From Bacillus cereus ATCC 14579 (lineage in GTDB: Bacteria > Bacillota > Bacilli > Bacillales > Bacillaceae_G): 64,000 nt of DNA. The DNA lies in the NCBI RefSeq assembly GCF_000007825.1, contig NC_004722.1, positions 3,512,501 through 3,576,500 on the forward strand, read 5' to 3'. The notes under the pieces are model-generated. The model was not told the origin of the DNA. It worked only from the letters and a program-made list of their open reading frames with translations, and ran no database searches. Positions 28,250-37,440 of the stretch are shown in pieces (the stretch's first letter is position 1; the number at the start of each line of letters is the position of its first letter). Both the position numbers and the translations under genes were made by a program.

Positions 28250-31189
28250 CTACTTATCCGTTAAATGCACATACCCTGGACGTGCCCACTTACGATGTAC
28301 CTCAATTCCAGCTTGAGGGTGACGTTTTTTATTGCGTGGGTTCGCTTTTGGCATCGGATTTTCGCCATCAACTTCTAATACTTCCATACGTACTTTTGTT
28401 TGTTTATACGCAGGTGTATTCGTACGTACATCCACAGCAGGACCTGTTAAGAAATTAATTGCCGTTTCGTTATCTGTAGAGTTCATCGGTAAATATAACT
28501 CATTCGCTTTTACACGATCTGTAACGAGTGCACGTAATTTTAATGCTCCAAAAGGAGAGACAAGACGAACTAACGAACCTGTTTTTACGCCACGTTCTTT
28601 TGCAAGATCTGGAGAGATTTCTACGAAAACACCAGGTACTTTCGTTTGAATACCTGTTGATTTATTTGTCATATTCCCTTCATGGAAATGCTCAAGCATA
28701 CGACCGTTGTTAATGTGAAGGTCAAACTCAGCTGGAAATTCAGCTGGACGTACCCAGTCAGCAATCGCAAAACGAGCCTTTTTATCTGGGAAGTTAAATC
28801 CGTCTTGGAACAGAAGTGGTGTATTCGTTCCATCAAAACTTCCCCAATGGAAACTGTTCCATCCTTCAAGCACTTCATAGTTCGCTTGCGAGAACAATGG
28901 TGATAAACTTGCCATCTCAGCAAAAATTTCACTTGGGTGGCTATAATTCCAGTTTGCACCTAGTTTATTCGCAACTTCCTGGACGATCCACCAGTCTGGT
29001 TTCGCATCTCCTAGCGTAGGAAGAACTTGATATAATCTTTGGACACGGCGCTCTGTATTTGTGAAAGTACCTTCTTTCTCAAGAGATGGCGCTGCTGGTA
29101 ATACAACATCTGCATATTGAGCAGTTTTAGAAAGGAAAACATCTTGCACAACGAAGAAATCAAGGCTCGATAACACTTCATGTACATGATTTGCATTAGA
29201 ATCTACAAGAGCCATATCTTCTCCGACAAGATACATTGCTTTCATTTTTCCTTCGTCAATTGCGTGAAGCATTTCGATATTATTAAGACCTGGTTCACTA
29301 TCAATTTTCACTCCGTAAGCAGTTTCAAATTTCGCACGTTCCATTTCGTTAGTAACGTGCTGATATCCTGGAAGCCATCCTGGTAAAGTACCCATATCAC
29401 AAGCACCTTGTACGTTATTGTGGCCTCGAAGTGGGTATGCGCCTGCTCCTGGACGACGGTAGTTCCCTGTTGCAAGAAGTAAGTTTGAAATTGCAGCGGA
29501 AGTATCAGAACCACCTGTATTTTGCGTTACCCCCATACCCCAAAGGATACATGTACCATCTGCATCACGAATCATTTCAGCCATTTGAATAAGCGTTTCT
29601 TTTGAAATGCCTGTTACTTCTTCTGCATATTCAAGTGTATATTCCTCTAGGCTTTCTTTGAAATCTTCAAAGAAGTTTACATTCTCATTAATGAATTCCT
29701 GATCATGCCAACCTTGATCAATCATATATTTCGTAACAGCCATTAACCAAACTTGATCTGTTCCTTGTTTTGGACTAATAAAGACATCTGATCGCTCTGC
29801 CATTTCGGTTTTACGAAGATCAGCTACAATTAACTTTTGTCCGTGTAATTTATGTGCACGTTTAATACGTGTAGCTAGAACAGGATGACCTTCTGTCGGA
29901 TTACATCCTACAATAATAACAAGACCAGATTGCGCAATATCTTTAATCGTTCCGGCATCACCGCCCATACCAATTGTACGGAACAAACCATCCGTTGCTG
30001 GTGATTGGCAATAACGTGAGCAGTTATCAATATTATTCGTTCCAAATACTTGTCGAGCTAATTTTTGAATTACATAATTGTCTTCATTTGTAATTTTAGA
30101 GGAAGAAATAAATCCGATAGAACCTTTACCGTACTCTTCTTTAATAGCGCCTAATTTATTTGCAACTACATTCAGTGCTTCTTCCCATGTAGATTCAACA
30201 AACGTTCCATTTTTACGAATTAAAGGTTTTGTTATTCGTTCTTTAGAATTTACGAAATCCCAACCAAATTTCCTTTTTACACAAGTGGAAATTGCGTTAA
30301 CTGGTGCATCTGAAGATGGCTGTACTTTAAGAATTTTACGCCCCTTCGTCCACACTTCAAACGAACAACCTACACCACAAAATGTACATACTGTTTTCGT
30401 TTTCTTCGTACGAGTATCACGCATGGCCGCTTCCACTTCTGATACCGCAAAAATACCGCTATATCCAGGCTCAACTTCTTTAATTAAATCTACCATCGGT
30501 TCAAGAATATCTGGTTTTAATCCCGTCATAAATCCAGCTTCACCGAGCATCGTTTTCTCCATTAAAGCGTTACAAGGACAAATCGTTACACATTGACCAC
30601 AGCTAACGCATGAAGAATCATTAATATTTACTCCTTCATCCCAAATAACTCGTGGGCGTTCCGCTTCCCAGTCTATCGATAACGTTTCATTTACTTGTAA
30701 GTTTTGACACACCTCAACGCATTGACCGCATGCAATACATTGATTAGGATCATAGCGATAAAACGGATGCGTCATATCAACTTCACTTACATCTACTTTC
30801 GGTTCATACGGATATTTTTGATGTTCAATTTCCATTAATTCTGCTGTATTATGCAGTTTACAGTTCCCATTGTTGTTGTCACATACTGTACAGTATAATA
30901 AATGATTTTCTAGTAACCGATCCATCGCCTCTGTTTGTGCTTCTTTTGCGCGAACAGAAGCACGTTCAATGTTCATACCTTCCGTTGCTATCGTCGAACA
31001 AGAACGCATTAACTTTCCGTCAACTTCTACAATACAAGTGTCACATGTTTGAATAGGATCTACTTCTGGCACGTAACAAATTTGCGGATGTTCAATCCCG
31101 TTCTCATTAATAACACCCAATATCGTTGAACCGGGCTCCGCTGTATACTTTTTTCCGTCAATTGTAATATGAACCATGTTGTTATTCAT
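28250..31189 (-). CDS. fdhF: Formate dehydrogenase alpha subunit (YrhE-type, Cys enzyme)
   Basis: This 979-residue cytoplasmic molybdoenzyme oxidises formate to CO2. In order it has an N-terminal 2Fe-2S ferredoxin (Cys38, 49, 52, 64), a NuoG-like Cys/His cluster (Cys100, 103, 110), and two 4Fe-4S sets (Cys151-161 and 194-204). The molybdopterin oxidoreductase domain follows, with its own Fe4S4 (Cys268, 271, 275, 303) and the Mo ligand Cys394 in SRYCQSP, where other enzymes use selenocysteine. The ATG at 31189 has a GGGGGAAAG site. A longer in-frame reading to 31348 covers only the leader. Electron acceptor subunits are not seen. Confidence 0.9.
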   Translation of the reverse strand: MNNNMVHITIDGKKYTAEPGSTILGVINENGIEHPQICYVPEVDPIQTCDTCIVEVDGKLMRSCSTIATEGMNIERASVRAKEAQTEAMDRLLENHLLYCTVCDNNNGNCKLHNTAELMEIEHQKYPYEPKVDVSEVDMTHPFYRYDPNQCIACGQCVEVCQNLQVNETLSIDWEAERPRVIWDEGVNINDSSCVSCGQCVTICPCNALMEKTMLGEAGFMTGLKPDILEPMVDLIKEVEPGYSGIFAVSEVEAAMRDTRTKKTKTVCTFCGVGCSFEVWTKGRKILKVQPSSDAPVNAISTCVKRKFGWDFVNSKERITKPLIRKNGTFVESTWEEALNVVANKLGAIKEEYGKGSIGFISSSKITNEDNYVIQKLARQVFGTNNIDNCSRYCQSPATDGLFRTIGMGGDAGTIKDIAQSGLVIIVGCNPTEGHPVLATRIKRAHKLHGQKLIVADLRKTEMAERSDVFISPKQGTDQVWLMAVTKYMIDQGWHDQEFINENVNFFEDFKESLEEYTLEYAEEVTGISKETLIQMAEMIRDADGTCILWGMGVTQNTGGSDTSAAISNLLLATGNYRRPGAGAYPLRGHNNVQGACDMGTLPGWLPGYQHVTNEMERAKFETAYGVKIDSEPGLNNIEMLHAIDEGKMKAMYLVGEDMALVDSNANHVHEVLSSLDFFVVQDVFLSKTAQYADVVLPAAPSLEKEGTFTNTERRVQRLYQVLPTLGDAKPDWWIVQEVANKLGANWNYSHPSEIFAEMASLSPLFSQANYEVLEGWNSFHWGSFDGTNTPLLFQDGFNFPDKKARFAIADWVRPAEFPAEFDLHINNGRMLEHFHEGNMTNKSTGIQTKVPGVFVEISPDLAKERGVKTGSLVRLVSPFGALKLRALVTDRVKANELYLPMNSTDNETAINFLTGPAVDVRTNTPAYKQTKVRMEVLEVDGENPMPKANPRNKKRHPQAGIEVHRKWARPGYVHLTDK

Positions 31190-31212
31190 GGTCTTTCCCC
31201 CTTTTTGAGAAT

Positions 31213-31274
31213 AAAAAAACTCCACCACGAAAATATACGCACCACATTTCGGCACGTTATTATCATGGTGGAGT
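31213..31274 (-). terminator. Terminator-like structure in the fdhF leader
   Basis: An outer 9-bp stem ACTCCACCA/TGGTGGAGT encloses an inner 7-bp hairpin, then seven T's on the minus strand. The fdhF RBS begins only about 10 bases later, so this is an attenuator-type structure and not the end of another gene. Confidence 0.75.
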
Positions 31275-31280
31275 AGTTTA

Positions 31281-31307
31281 TTAGCACATCTTGCTAAAAT
31301 ACCAATC
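31281..31307 (-). promoter_or_regulatory. Conserved leader hairpin upstream of fdhF
   Basis: The minus strand reads GATTGGTAT, then TTAGCA-AGATG-TGCTAA, six bases before the terminator stem. It shares GATTGRTAT and AAGATGTGC with the yrhG leader, and the stem bases differ but still pair. Confidence 0.5.
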
Positions 31308-31374
31308 CATTTATTCATAAATAAAACGATAGAGTCATAACAGGTCATATCACGATTCCATCTTTAACACTATA

Positions 31375-31403
31375 ATTATAGCGTTACAGTTAAAAATATA
31401 CAA
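31375..31403 (-). promoter_or_regulatory. Sigma-A promoter of fdhF
   Basis: TTGTAT, a 17-base spacer and TATAAT lie about 185 bases upstream of the fdhF start. They would give a ~180-nt leader that contains the hairpin and terminator. Confidence 0.6.
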
Positions 31404-31470
31404 TATAAAATTTAAACTACGCATATGTCAGCTTGTAACTATCCATAATAACCCATATAAAGTGAAACTT

Positions 31471-31507
31471 TAATCAGTGGGGGGTTTTCTTCATCCCCCA
31501 CTGATTA
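31471..31507. promoter_or_regulatory. Perfect 13-bp hairpin in the leader of the germination operon
   Basis: TAATCAGTGGGGG and its exact complement flank an 11-nt loop, 50 bases upstream of the germination gene. The hairpin is GC-rich, unlike its surroundings, and is followed by a GCCCTCACCAATCGGG stretch. It may be a member of a dispersed B. cereus-group repeat or a 5'-UTR structure. It is not a standard terminator because no T-run follows. Confidence 0.5.
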
Positions 31508-31555
31508 TCAGCCCTCACCAATCGGGATAAAACATAACAAGGAGTAAGCGAACAA

Positions 31556-33094
31556 ATGGGGTCTTTTAATAAATGGATTCGTGGTGAAAAATCTCTTTCT
31601 ACCCAAGAGCAAGCTGATTACGCATTAAATAAATCTATCTCTTCTTCCCTTTCCCTTAATTTAAAGCACTTGTCCAAACTGTTTAGCGGTATTCCAGAAT
31701 TAATAACACGCACTTTTCCATTAAAAAACGGACAGGAAGCTGCACTCATATATATGGAAGGACTTGTAGACAAAACTGTTATTAACGTAAACATTCTTCG
31801 TCCTCTCTTATTTAAAGAGTGGAATGAAGACGATTTTTGGAAAGCCTCTGTTTCTATCGGAAATATTAAAAAAGTTCAACAGTGGGCAGACATTGAACAA
31901 TCTCTTTTACACGGCAAAAGTATTTTATTTATAAACGGACAACTATCCGCTTTAGAGCTCGATACGCAAGCGGCACCAAAAAGGAGTATTGAAGAACCTA
32001 CAACAGAGAGCTCCATAAAAAGCTCACACGAAGGATTTAATGAAGTAGCGAGCGACAGCCTTGCACTTATTCGTCGATATATTCCAAATCGCGAACTGAA
32101 AGTGAAGGAATTCACTGTTGGTGAACGAGCTACTTCAAAGGTTTTTTTGCTTTATCTAGCAGATGTTGCGAACGAAAATGTCGTAAAAGAAATGGCATCC
32201 CGTATCGAGTCAGTAAAAGTTGATGCGATTCTTACTACTGGTGAATTAGAGGGGTTTGTTGAAGATAATTCATTTACTCTCTTTCCGCAATTATCAATAA
32301 CTGAACGCCCCGACACAACAGCACATCATATTCTTGATGGGCGAATTGCCGTTGTTGTAGATCGCTCACCAGGCGTATTAATAGGACCTATGACCTTTTC
32401 ATCCTTTTTTCAGACGATAGATGATTACAGCTTCAGACCTATGATTCCATCTTTTATACGACTCCTTCGTTTCACTGGGCTATTTATTGCAATATTTGCT
32501 CCTGCTCTTTATATTGCTATGATTTCCTTCCATTATGAAGTGATTCCGCTCAAATTGTTGTTAACGATTGGAGAATCTCGAGCCAAAATTCCTTTTCCTC
32601 CCATATTAGAAGCTTTATTAATGGAATTAGTTCTCGAAATGCTCCGAGAAGCAGCGATTCGGCTTCCTGGACCTGTTGGGCAAACAATCGGCGTCGTAGG
32701 AGGAATTGTAATTGGACAAGCTGCCGTTCAAGCTGGGATTGTTAGTAACGTTATGGTTATCGTCGTATCAATTACTGCGGTTGCCTCCTTCATTATTCCT
32801 AACTTAGAAATGTCAGCAGGAATTCGGCTTCTTCGATTCCCAATGATGATAGCCGCCTCTTTATTTGGCGTCATTGGAATTATGGTTGGGATGGCGATCA
32901 TTATTATTCATATACTTTCTATGGAATCTCTCGGTGTTCCTTATGGTAGTCCTTTTTCTCCGTTATTTGCTTCGGATTTAAAAGATACCCTTGTACGTTT
33001 CCCATGGAAAATTATGAAGAAACGGCCACTATCTCTACAATTAAAACAAGATAACCGGCAAAGAGATGTTGAGGAAAAGGAGGATAATAAGTGA
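31556..33094 (+). CDS. GerA family spore germination receptor, A subunit
   Basis: This 512-residue protein has a large N-terminal soluble part (to about residue 290) and then about five membrane segments. It carries the family signature SPGVLIGPMTFSSFFQ, DDYSFRPMIPSFIRLLR and RLPGPVGQTIGVVGG. GerA-type A subunits sit in the inner spore membrane and, with B and C, sense germinants. Germinant and exact paralogue name cannot be read from sequence. ATG has AGGAG upstream. It overlaps the B-subunit start. Confidence 0.9.
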   Translation: MGSFNKWIRGEKSLSTQEQADYALNKSISSSLSLNLKHLSKLFSGIPELITRTFPLKNGQEAALIYMEGLVDKTVINVNILRPLLFKEWNEDDFWKASVSIGNIKKVQQWADIEQSLLHGKSILFINGQLSALELDTQAAPKRSIEEPTTESSIKSSHEGFNEVASDSLALIRRYIPNRELKVKEFTVGERATSKVFLLYLADVANENVVKEMASRIESVKVDAILTTGELEGFVEDNSFTLFPQLSITERPDTTAHHILDGRIAVVVDRSPGVLIGPMTFSSFFQTIDDYSFRPMIPSFIRLLRFTGLFIAIFAPALYIAMISFHYEVIPLKLLLTIGESRAKIPFPPILEALLMELVLEMLREAAIRLPGPVGQTIGVVGGIVIGQAAVQAGIVSNVMVIVVSITAVASFIIPNLEMSAGIRLLRFPMMIAASLFGVIGIMVGMAIIIIHILSMESLGVPYGSPFSPLFASDLKDTLVRFPWKIMKKRPLSLQLKQDNRQRDVEEKEDNK

Positions 33095-34188
33095 CAAAAC
33101 GTGCAAAGAGGGAGATTAGTTTATTTCAATACATTTTAACGATTAGTGGTGTTCAAGTAGGATTCGGTGTCCTTACACTTCCGCGTGAAGTTGCACAAGG
33201 GGCAAATACAGATGGCTGGATGTCTATTATTATTGGATGTGCTCTCACTACTTTAGTCAGTTTATGTATTGTGAAAATTATGGAAAAGCATCCTGAATAT
33301 ACTTTACTCGATGTGCTAACTCGTTATCTTGGGAAGTGGCTAGGAAGAGTAGGAATGATTTTTTGGATTTTATATGCTGTCCTTGCAGCTATTTCCTTAA
33401 TTTTTTCCCTCTTATACGTTATTCACATTTGGATTTTACCTAGAACTCCAATGTTTTTAATTATGATTTTACTATCTATTCCAATGTTAATGCTAGCATG
33501 TAAAGGCGTTCTTATTATAAGTCGCTATGCTGTTTTCACTGTATTTTTCACACTATGGATGCCTTTTCTATTGTTTATTCCGCTTAAAGATGGGCATTGG
33601 ATTTATCTTCTTCCTCTTCTTAAAGAAGGCTGGATACCAGTTTTAAACACAGTAAAATCAACTATCATTGCGTTTCTCGGATTTGAGTTTGCATTTGTCC
33701 TTTATCCTTATCTCAGTAATAAATCATCTGCAAAAAAAGGAATTGTTCTTGCGAATTTGATTACGCTATTTATTTATCTTCAAGTCACCTTTGTCTCTTT
33801 TGTTTATTTTAGTCCAGATGGTATAACAAAGTTTTTATGGCCGACTCTTTCTCTTGTTACACCGTTTCACTTCTCATTTCTTGAGCGATTTGAAATTATC
33901 TTTTTGTCATTTTATCTCTTTATTATTTTTGATTCCTGTATTCCTTATATTTTCACTGCTTCAGATGGAATTAATCAATTTCTTAACAAAAAAGGCAGTT
34001 CATTACCTATTTATGTTTTATTATTCGGGTGTATTTTCATCTTATTCTTTTATATCCCTTCTTCTTATCAGATAAGTGCGTTGCGGGAATTTTGGGGAAC
34101 TGCTAGTTATTTTATCGTTTTTCTATTCCCAGTCGTATTTCTCTTATACATGACACTTTATCAGCATTGGAAAAGGAGAAGAGTTTAA
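33091..34188 (+). CDS. GerB family germinant receptor B subunit (APC-type membrane protein)
   Basis: This 365-residue protein has about ten membrane segments and the family start QYILTISGVQVGFGVLTLPRE, split by the usual GxGxLTLP helix break. It is the integral membrane subunit thought to bind germinant. It starts at GTG, and its start overlaps the A-subunit stop in GTGA with AAGGAGG just before, giving translational coupling. Confidence 0.9.
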   Translation: MTKRAKREISLFQYILTISGVQVGFGVLTLPREVAQGANTDGWMSIIIGCALTTLVSLCIVKIMEKHPEYTLLDVLTRYLGKWLGRVGMIFWILYAVLAAISLIFSLLYVIHIWILPRTPMFLIMILLSIPMLMLACKGVLIISRYAVFTVFFTLWMPFLLFIPLKDGHWIYLLPLLKEGWIPVLNTVKSTIIAFLGFEFAFVLYPYLSNKSSAKKGIVLANLITLFIYLQVTFVSFVYFSPDGITKFLWPTLSLVTPFHFSFLERFEIIFLSFYLFIIFDSCIPYIFTASDGINQFLNKKGSSLPIYVLLFGCIFILFFYIPSSYQISALREFWGTASYFIVFLFPVVFLLYMTLYQHWKRRRV

Positions 34189-35325
34189 ATGAGGCGCTTT
34201 ATTCATTTCACTATACTTTACTTTCTCATAACCTTTTTAACAGGCTGTGGAGATCGACTCGACTTAGAAAAACAATCGATTTCATTAATTTACGGCTTTG
34301 ACGCAAAAGCAAAAGGAAAATTAATTGTGTACCACGTGAATCCTATTTTTAATGAAGACGTAGAAAAAAAGTACGAAACACATGAAGCGAAAGTACGTAC
34401 ACCTCGAGAAGCAAAAGCAACGTTTAATAGTTCAAGTGGCGGTTTAGTATCTACAGAAAAGTTACAGCTCATTTTATTTAGCACAAATTTTTTAAAACAA
34501 GAAGGAGCTATGCCTTACCTTGATGTTTGGTATCGTGATCCTAAAAACACTGGAAACATGCGCATGGTTGCAGTAGACGGTCCAATTTCTTCAGTTATAT
34601 ATAATAACTTTAAAGATAAGCCTGCCCTTCCCGAGTATTTAACAGATTTAATTAATACGAACAAACTGTACAATCGGACCGTTTTTACGACATTCCATGA
34701 ATTTCACAGGCAAACGTTTAATAAAGGTATAACACCTGCTATTTCAGAAATAAAAAAAGGTAAAAAGGATGTTATCGTTACTGGTTCCGCGCTATTAACT
34801 TCTCGCGGAATTTATAAAATGTCATTAAATCGTTATGAAAGCGCCCTTCTTCTTTTGTTACAAAAGAAAGCGAATACACCGGTTTCGCTTACATTGAAAA
34901 TCCCTTCTACTTCAGTTGAAAGTAATAGTGATTTAAAAGATACCGATGGCGGCGATTTCGTAACAATAAATGTTCTTAGCATGAATCGTGATATCCATAC
35001 AGATTATAGCGATAACCACTTCAAATTTCATGTTAAAATGGATTTGAAAATTGCTGTCTCTGAACTTACATTCAATATGGATATAGACAAAGATAGAAAG
35101 AAATTAACTTCTCTTATTACAAAACAACTAAACAAAGATTTGAACGATTTAATCCACAACATTCAAAAACAGCAACTTGATCCATTCGGATTTGGTGATT
35201 ATGCGAGAGCGTTTCAATATAAAGAATGGAAACAAGTCGAAGATGATTGGCCGAGTGCCTTTTCAAAAGCTAATGTGAAAGTGGCACCAACTATTAAAAT
35301 TTTAGAAAATGGGATTATTAAATAG
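34189..35325 (+). CDS. GerC family germination lipoprotein
   Basis: This 378-residue lipoprotein has a signal peptide and lipobox LTGC at residues ~17-20. The outer domain carries GerC features (REAKATFNSSSGG near residue 75 and the late ITKQLNKDLNDLI helix). It anchors in the inner spore membrane and completes the A-B-C receptor. Its ATG directly follows the B-subunit stop codon, and the operon ends in a terminator. Confidence 0.88.
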   Translation: MRRFIHFTILYFLITFLTGCGDRLDLEKQSISLIYGFDAKAKGKLIVYHVNPIFNEDVEKKYETHEAKVRTPREAKATFNSSSGGLVSTEKLQLILFSTNFLKQEGAMPYLDVWYRDPKNTGNMRMVAVDGPISSVIYNNFKDKPALPEYLTDLINTNKLYNRTVFTTFHEFHRQTFNKGITPAISEIKKGKKDVIVTGSALLTSRGIYKMSLNRYESALLLLLQKKANTPVSLTLKIPSTSVESNSDLKDTDGGDFVTINVLSMNRDIHTDYSDNHFKFHVKMDLKIAVSELTFNMDIDKDRKKLTSLITKQLNKDLNDLIHNIQKQQLDPFGFGDYARAFQYKEWKQVEDDWPSAFSKANVKVAPTIKILENGIIK

Positions 35326-35369
35326 AAAAAACACGCTACTTGTTCTTATATGAATAAGTAGCGTGTTTT
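35326..35369. terminator. Terminator of the germination operon
   Basis: AAAACACGCTACTT and its complement with a short loop and T-run lie between convergent genes. Confidence 0.85.
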
Positions 35370-35399
35370 CATTTCCATTACAAGTATTATTTCAATGGA

Positions 35400-36734
35400 C
35401 TATACTTTATTTCTATTTCTAACATTACTATGTTTTTTAGCATATACAAAATATATGAAAACACCTACTATAATCCATGCAACAAAACTAATTAAAGTAA
35501 GCTTAGAAAGGTTCAAAGCTAAATATATACAACTTACTATCGAAACGATAGGTAAAAAAGGTACTAGAGGAGCACGGAATGGCCTCTTCATATTAGGATG
35601 TGTCTTTCTTAATACAATGACAGCTATAGATACAAACACAAACGCTGTTATCGTTCCCATATTCACTAAATTAGCTAATAAATTCAAATCCACTAATCCC
35701 GCTAATAAAGCTGCTAGTATACCTGTAACCCATGTATTAAAAAATGGAGTTTGTAAACGTTTATGAACACTTGAAAGTCTTTTTGGTAACAATCCATCTC
35801 GACTCATCGAGTAAGATACACGAACAAATGCAAACATAGCTACTAACAGAACTGTTGTTAGCCCTGCTATCGCTCCGACCGATAACAACCCAGCAATTCT
35901 ATCTTCTCCTACAGTGCGCAACGCATATGCAACCGGATCAGCAACATTTAATTCCGTAAACGGAACCATTCCAGTTAACACGAATGAAACACCTACATAT
36001 AGAACCGTACAAATGAACAAGGAAACAAGTAGCCCAATTGGCACGTTACGTTGTGGACGCTTCACTTCTTCTGCGGCTGTTGCAACTGCATCAAATCCTA
36101 AAAAAGCAAAAAATACAGTAGCAGCGCCTCCTACCACACCGTGAAAACCAAACGGTAGAAATGGTTGCCAATTCTCTGGTCTTACATATTGTGTCCCTAC
36201 AACAATAAACCCTACAATAACAGCCAGTTTAATAATAACCATTATATTATTTATTCGTGCACTTTCTTTTGCACCACGGCTTAATAAAAATGTAACAACT
36301 AAAATAATAAGAACTGCTGGTAAATCAATGATTCCACCCTTCCCCATTCCTGGTGCCGAAGCAAAAATCGTAGGAATGTGAATATTAAAACCTAGTAGCA
36401 ATGACTGAAAATATGCTGACCAGCCTGCTGCAACCGCAGAAGTCACTAATAAATACTCCAGCATAACACACCATCCAACTATAAATGCAAAAATCTCACC
36501 TAGTGTCATATATGTATATGAATATACACTTCCTGAAACTGGAACTGTAGATGCAAATTCAGCATAACAGAAAGCTACACATGCACATATAATTGCCGCT
36601 AATACAAAAGATAATACAATCGCCGGACCAGCATGTTTCGCTGCTACAATACCAGTTAATACGAAAATACCTGTACCAATAATTGCTCCAATCCCTAAAA
36701 GAGTTAGATCAATCGCTCCTAAAGTTTGATTCAA
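35400..36734 (-). CDS. APC family amino acid permease (YfnA-like), possibly N-terminally decayed
   Basis: This 444-residue permease has about twelve membrane segments. It has LGAIDLTLLGIGAIIGTGIF at TM1, an AFLGFDAVATAAEEVKRPQRN loop and VRVSYSMSRDGLLP, all typical of cationic amino acid/YfnA transporters. The usable start is TTG at 36734, with a poor RBS. An in-frame TAA is six codons upstream. The preceding bases still read like the usual basic N-terminal arm in two frames (KKRFQRKSV, then IEKAMD), suggesting a lost N-terminus of about 25 residues. A CodY-like box lies 205 bases upstream. Confidence 0.78.
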   Translation of the reverse strand: MNQTLGAIDLTLLGIGAIIGTGIFVLTGIVAAKHAGPAIVLSFVLAAIICACVAFCYAEFASTVPVSGSVYSYTYMTLGEIFAFIVGWCVMLEYLLVTSAVAAGWSAYFQSLLLGFNIHIPTIFASAPGMGKGGIIDLPAVLIILVVTFLLSRGAKESARINNIMVIIKLAVIVGFIVVGTQYVRPENWQPFLPFGFHGVVGGAATVFFAFLGFDAVATAAEEVKRPQRNVPIGLLVSLFICTVLYVGVSFVLTGMVPFTELNVADPVAYALRTVGEDRIAGLLSVGAIAGLTTVLLVAMFAFVRVSYSMSRDGLLPKRLSSVHKRLQTPFFNTWVTGILAALLAGLVDLNLLANLVNMGTITAFVFVSIAVIVLRKTHPNMKRPFRAPLVPFLPIVSIVSCIYLALNLSKLTLISFVAWIIVGVFIYFVYAKKHSNVRNRNKV

Positions 36735-37211
36735 TACTTTTTTCTTTTCTTAATCCATCGCCTTCTCTATATGAACACACTCTTTCTTTGAAACCTCTTT
36801 TTCAAGTTTATCTCTTACTTGTTACATTCTTTATTACTGTTCTATTTTAAAAATAAAAATATACATAGTTCACTTCCCCTATAGACTTAGTAACCCACCT
36901 CAAAAAAACAGAAAAATCAATCTCTTTATGCCGTATTGAATTTTCAAAATATTAATTGTACCAAAAAACCATTAAGAATGCTGATTGAATTTATCATACA
37001 ATTAATTATATTGTCAATAATAAATCAATCAAAAACAATCGGTTGATTATGTATCAAATGTTATTTTTATACATAATTATTTTCTCAAAAACATTGTTGT
37101 TTTCCACCTTAATATTCATACACATTTTATTACATTGATTTTCATACAATTTTCATTACATACAATGCAATAATAATTCATTTGAGGTTATTTTACCATT
37201 TTAATACTAAC
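36735..37211. other. AT-rich intergenic region
   Basis: This ~480-base stretch holds the upstream region of the permease, a CodY-like box, and weak inverted repeats such as AATCAATC with GTTGATT near 37022-37047. No convincing gene was found in it. Confidence 0.5.
36939..36953. promoter_or_regulatory. CodY-like box upstream of the amino acid permease
   Basis: AATTTTCAAAATATT matches the CodY consensus AATTTTCWGAAAATT in 13 of 15 positions. CodY represses amino-acid uptake genes in rich medium, which fits the downstream gene. Confidence 0.35.
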
Positions 37212-37244
37212 AAAAAAGTGCAGATTTTCATCTGCACTTTTTTT
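37212..37244 (-). terminator. Terminator of the vWA/tubulin-like operon
   Basis: AAAAGTGCAGAT, a 4-nt loop and its complement, with T-runs on the minus strand, follow the small acidic gene. Confidence 0.85.
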
Positions 37245-37383
37245 ATTCTTCCGCTTCAGCTTCTGCACTACTATTTCCAAGATGCTCCTTCTGAGCTTCC
37301 TCTTGCAGCTCCGCTGAAATCATCCCATAATAAAGTTCCGGATATAACCCAAATATTTGATATACACTTCCTAAAAACGGCAT
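37243..37383 (-). CDS. Small acidic protein, third gene of the vWA/tubulin-like operon
   Basis: This 46-residue protein is encoded by a frame too short for standard ORF lists. It begins MPFLGSVYQIFGLYPELYY (aromatic, amphipathic) and ends in an acidic tail EAEAEE. AGAGGG lies seven bases before ATG. It sits 57 bases after the tubulin-like gene, with no terminator between, and its stop overlaps the operon terminator. It may be a peptide partner of the tubulin-like protein. Function is unknown. Confidence 0.65.
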   Translation of the reverse strand: MPFLGSVYQIFGLYPELYYGMISAELQEEAQKEHLGNSSAEAEAEE

Positions 37384-37440
37384 CAGAATCCCTCTTTTCT
37401 AAAGTTGTATTGCCACTTTTAAGGATTCCCTTTTCATTCA

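Noticed and set aside
30078..30596. 172-codon plus-strand frame
   Set aside because: It is antisense of the molybdopterin domain of fdhF. No RBS.
31190..31348. 53-residue N-terminal extension of fdhF
   Set aside because: It is the in-frame translation of the leader with hairpin and terminator. The ATG at 31189 has the strong RBS and the ferredoxin start.
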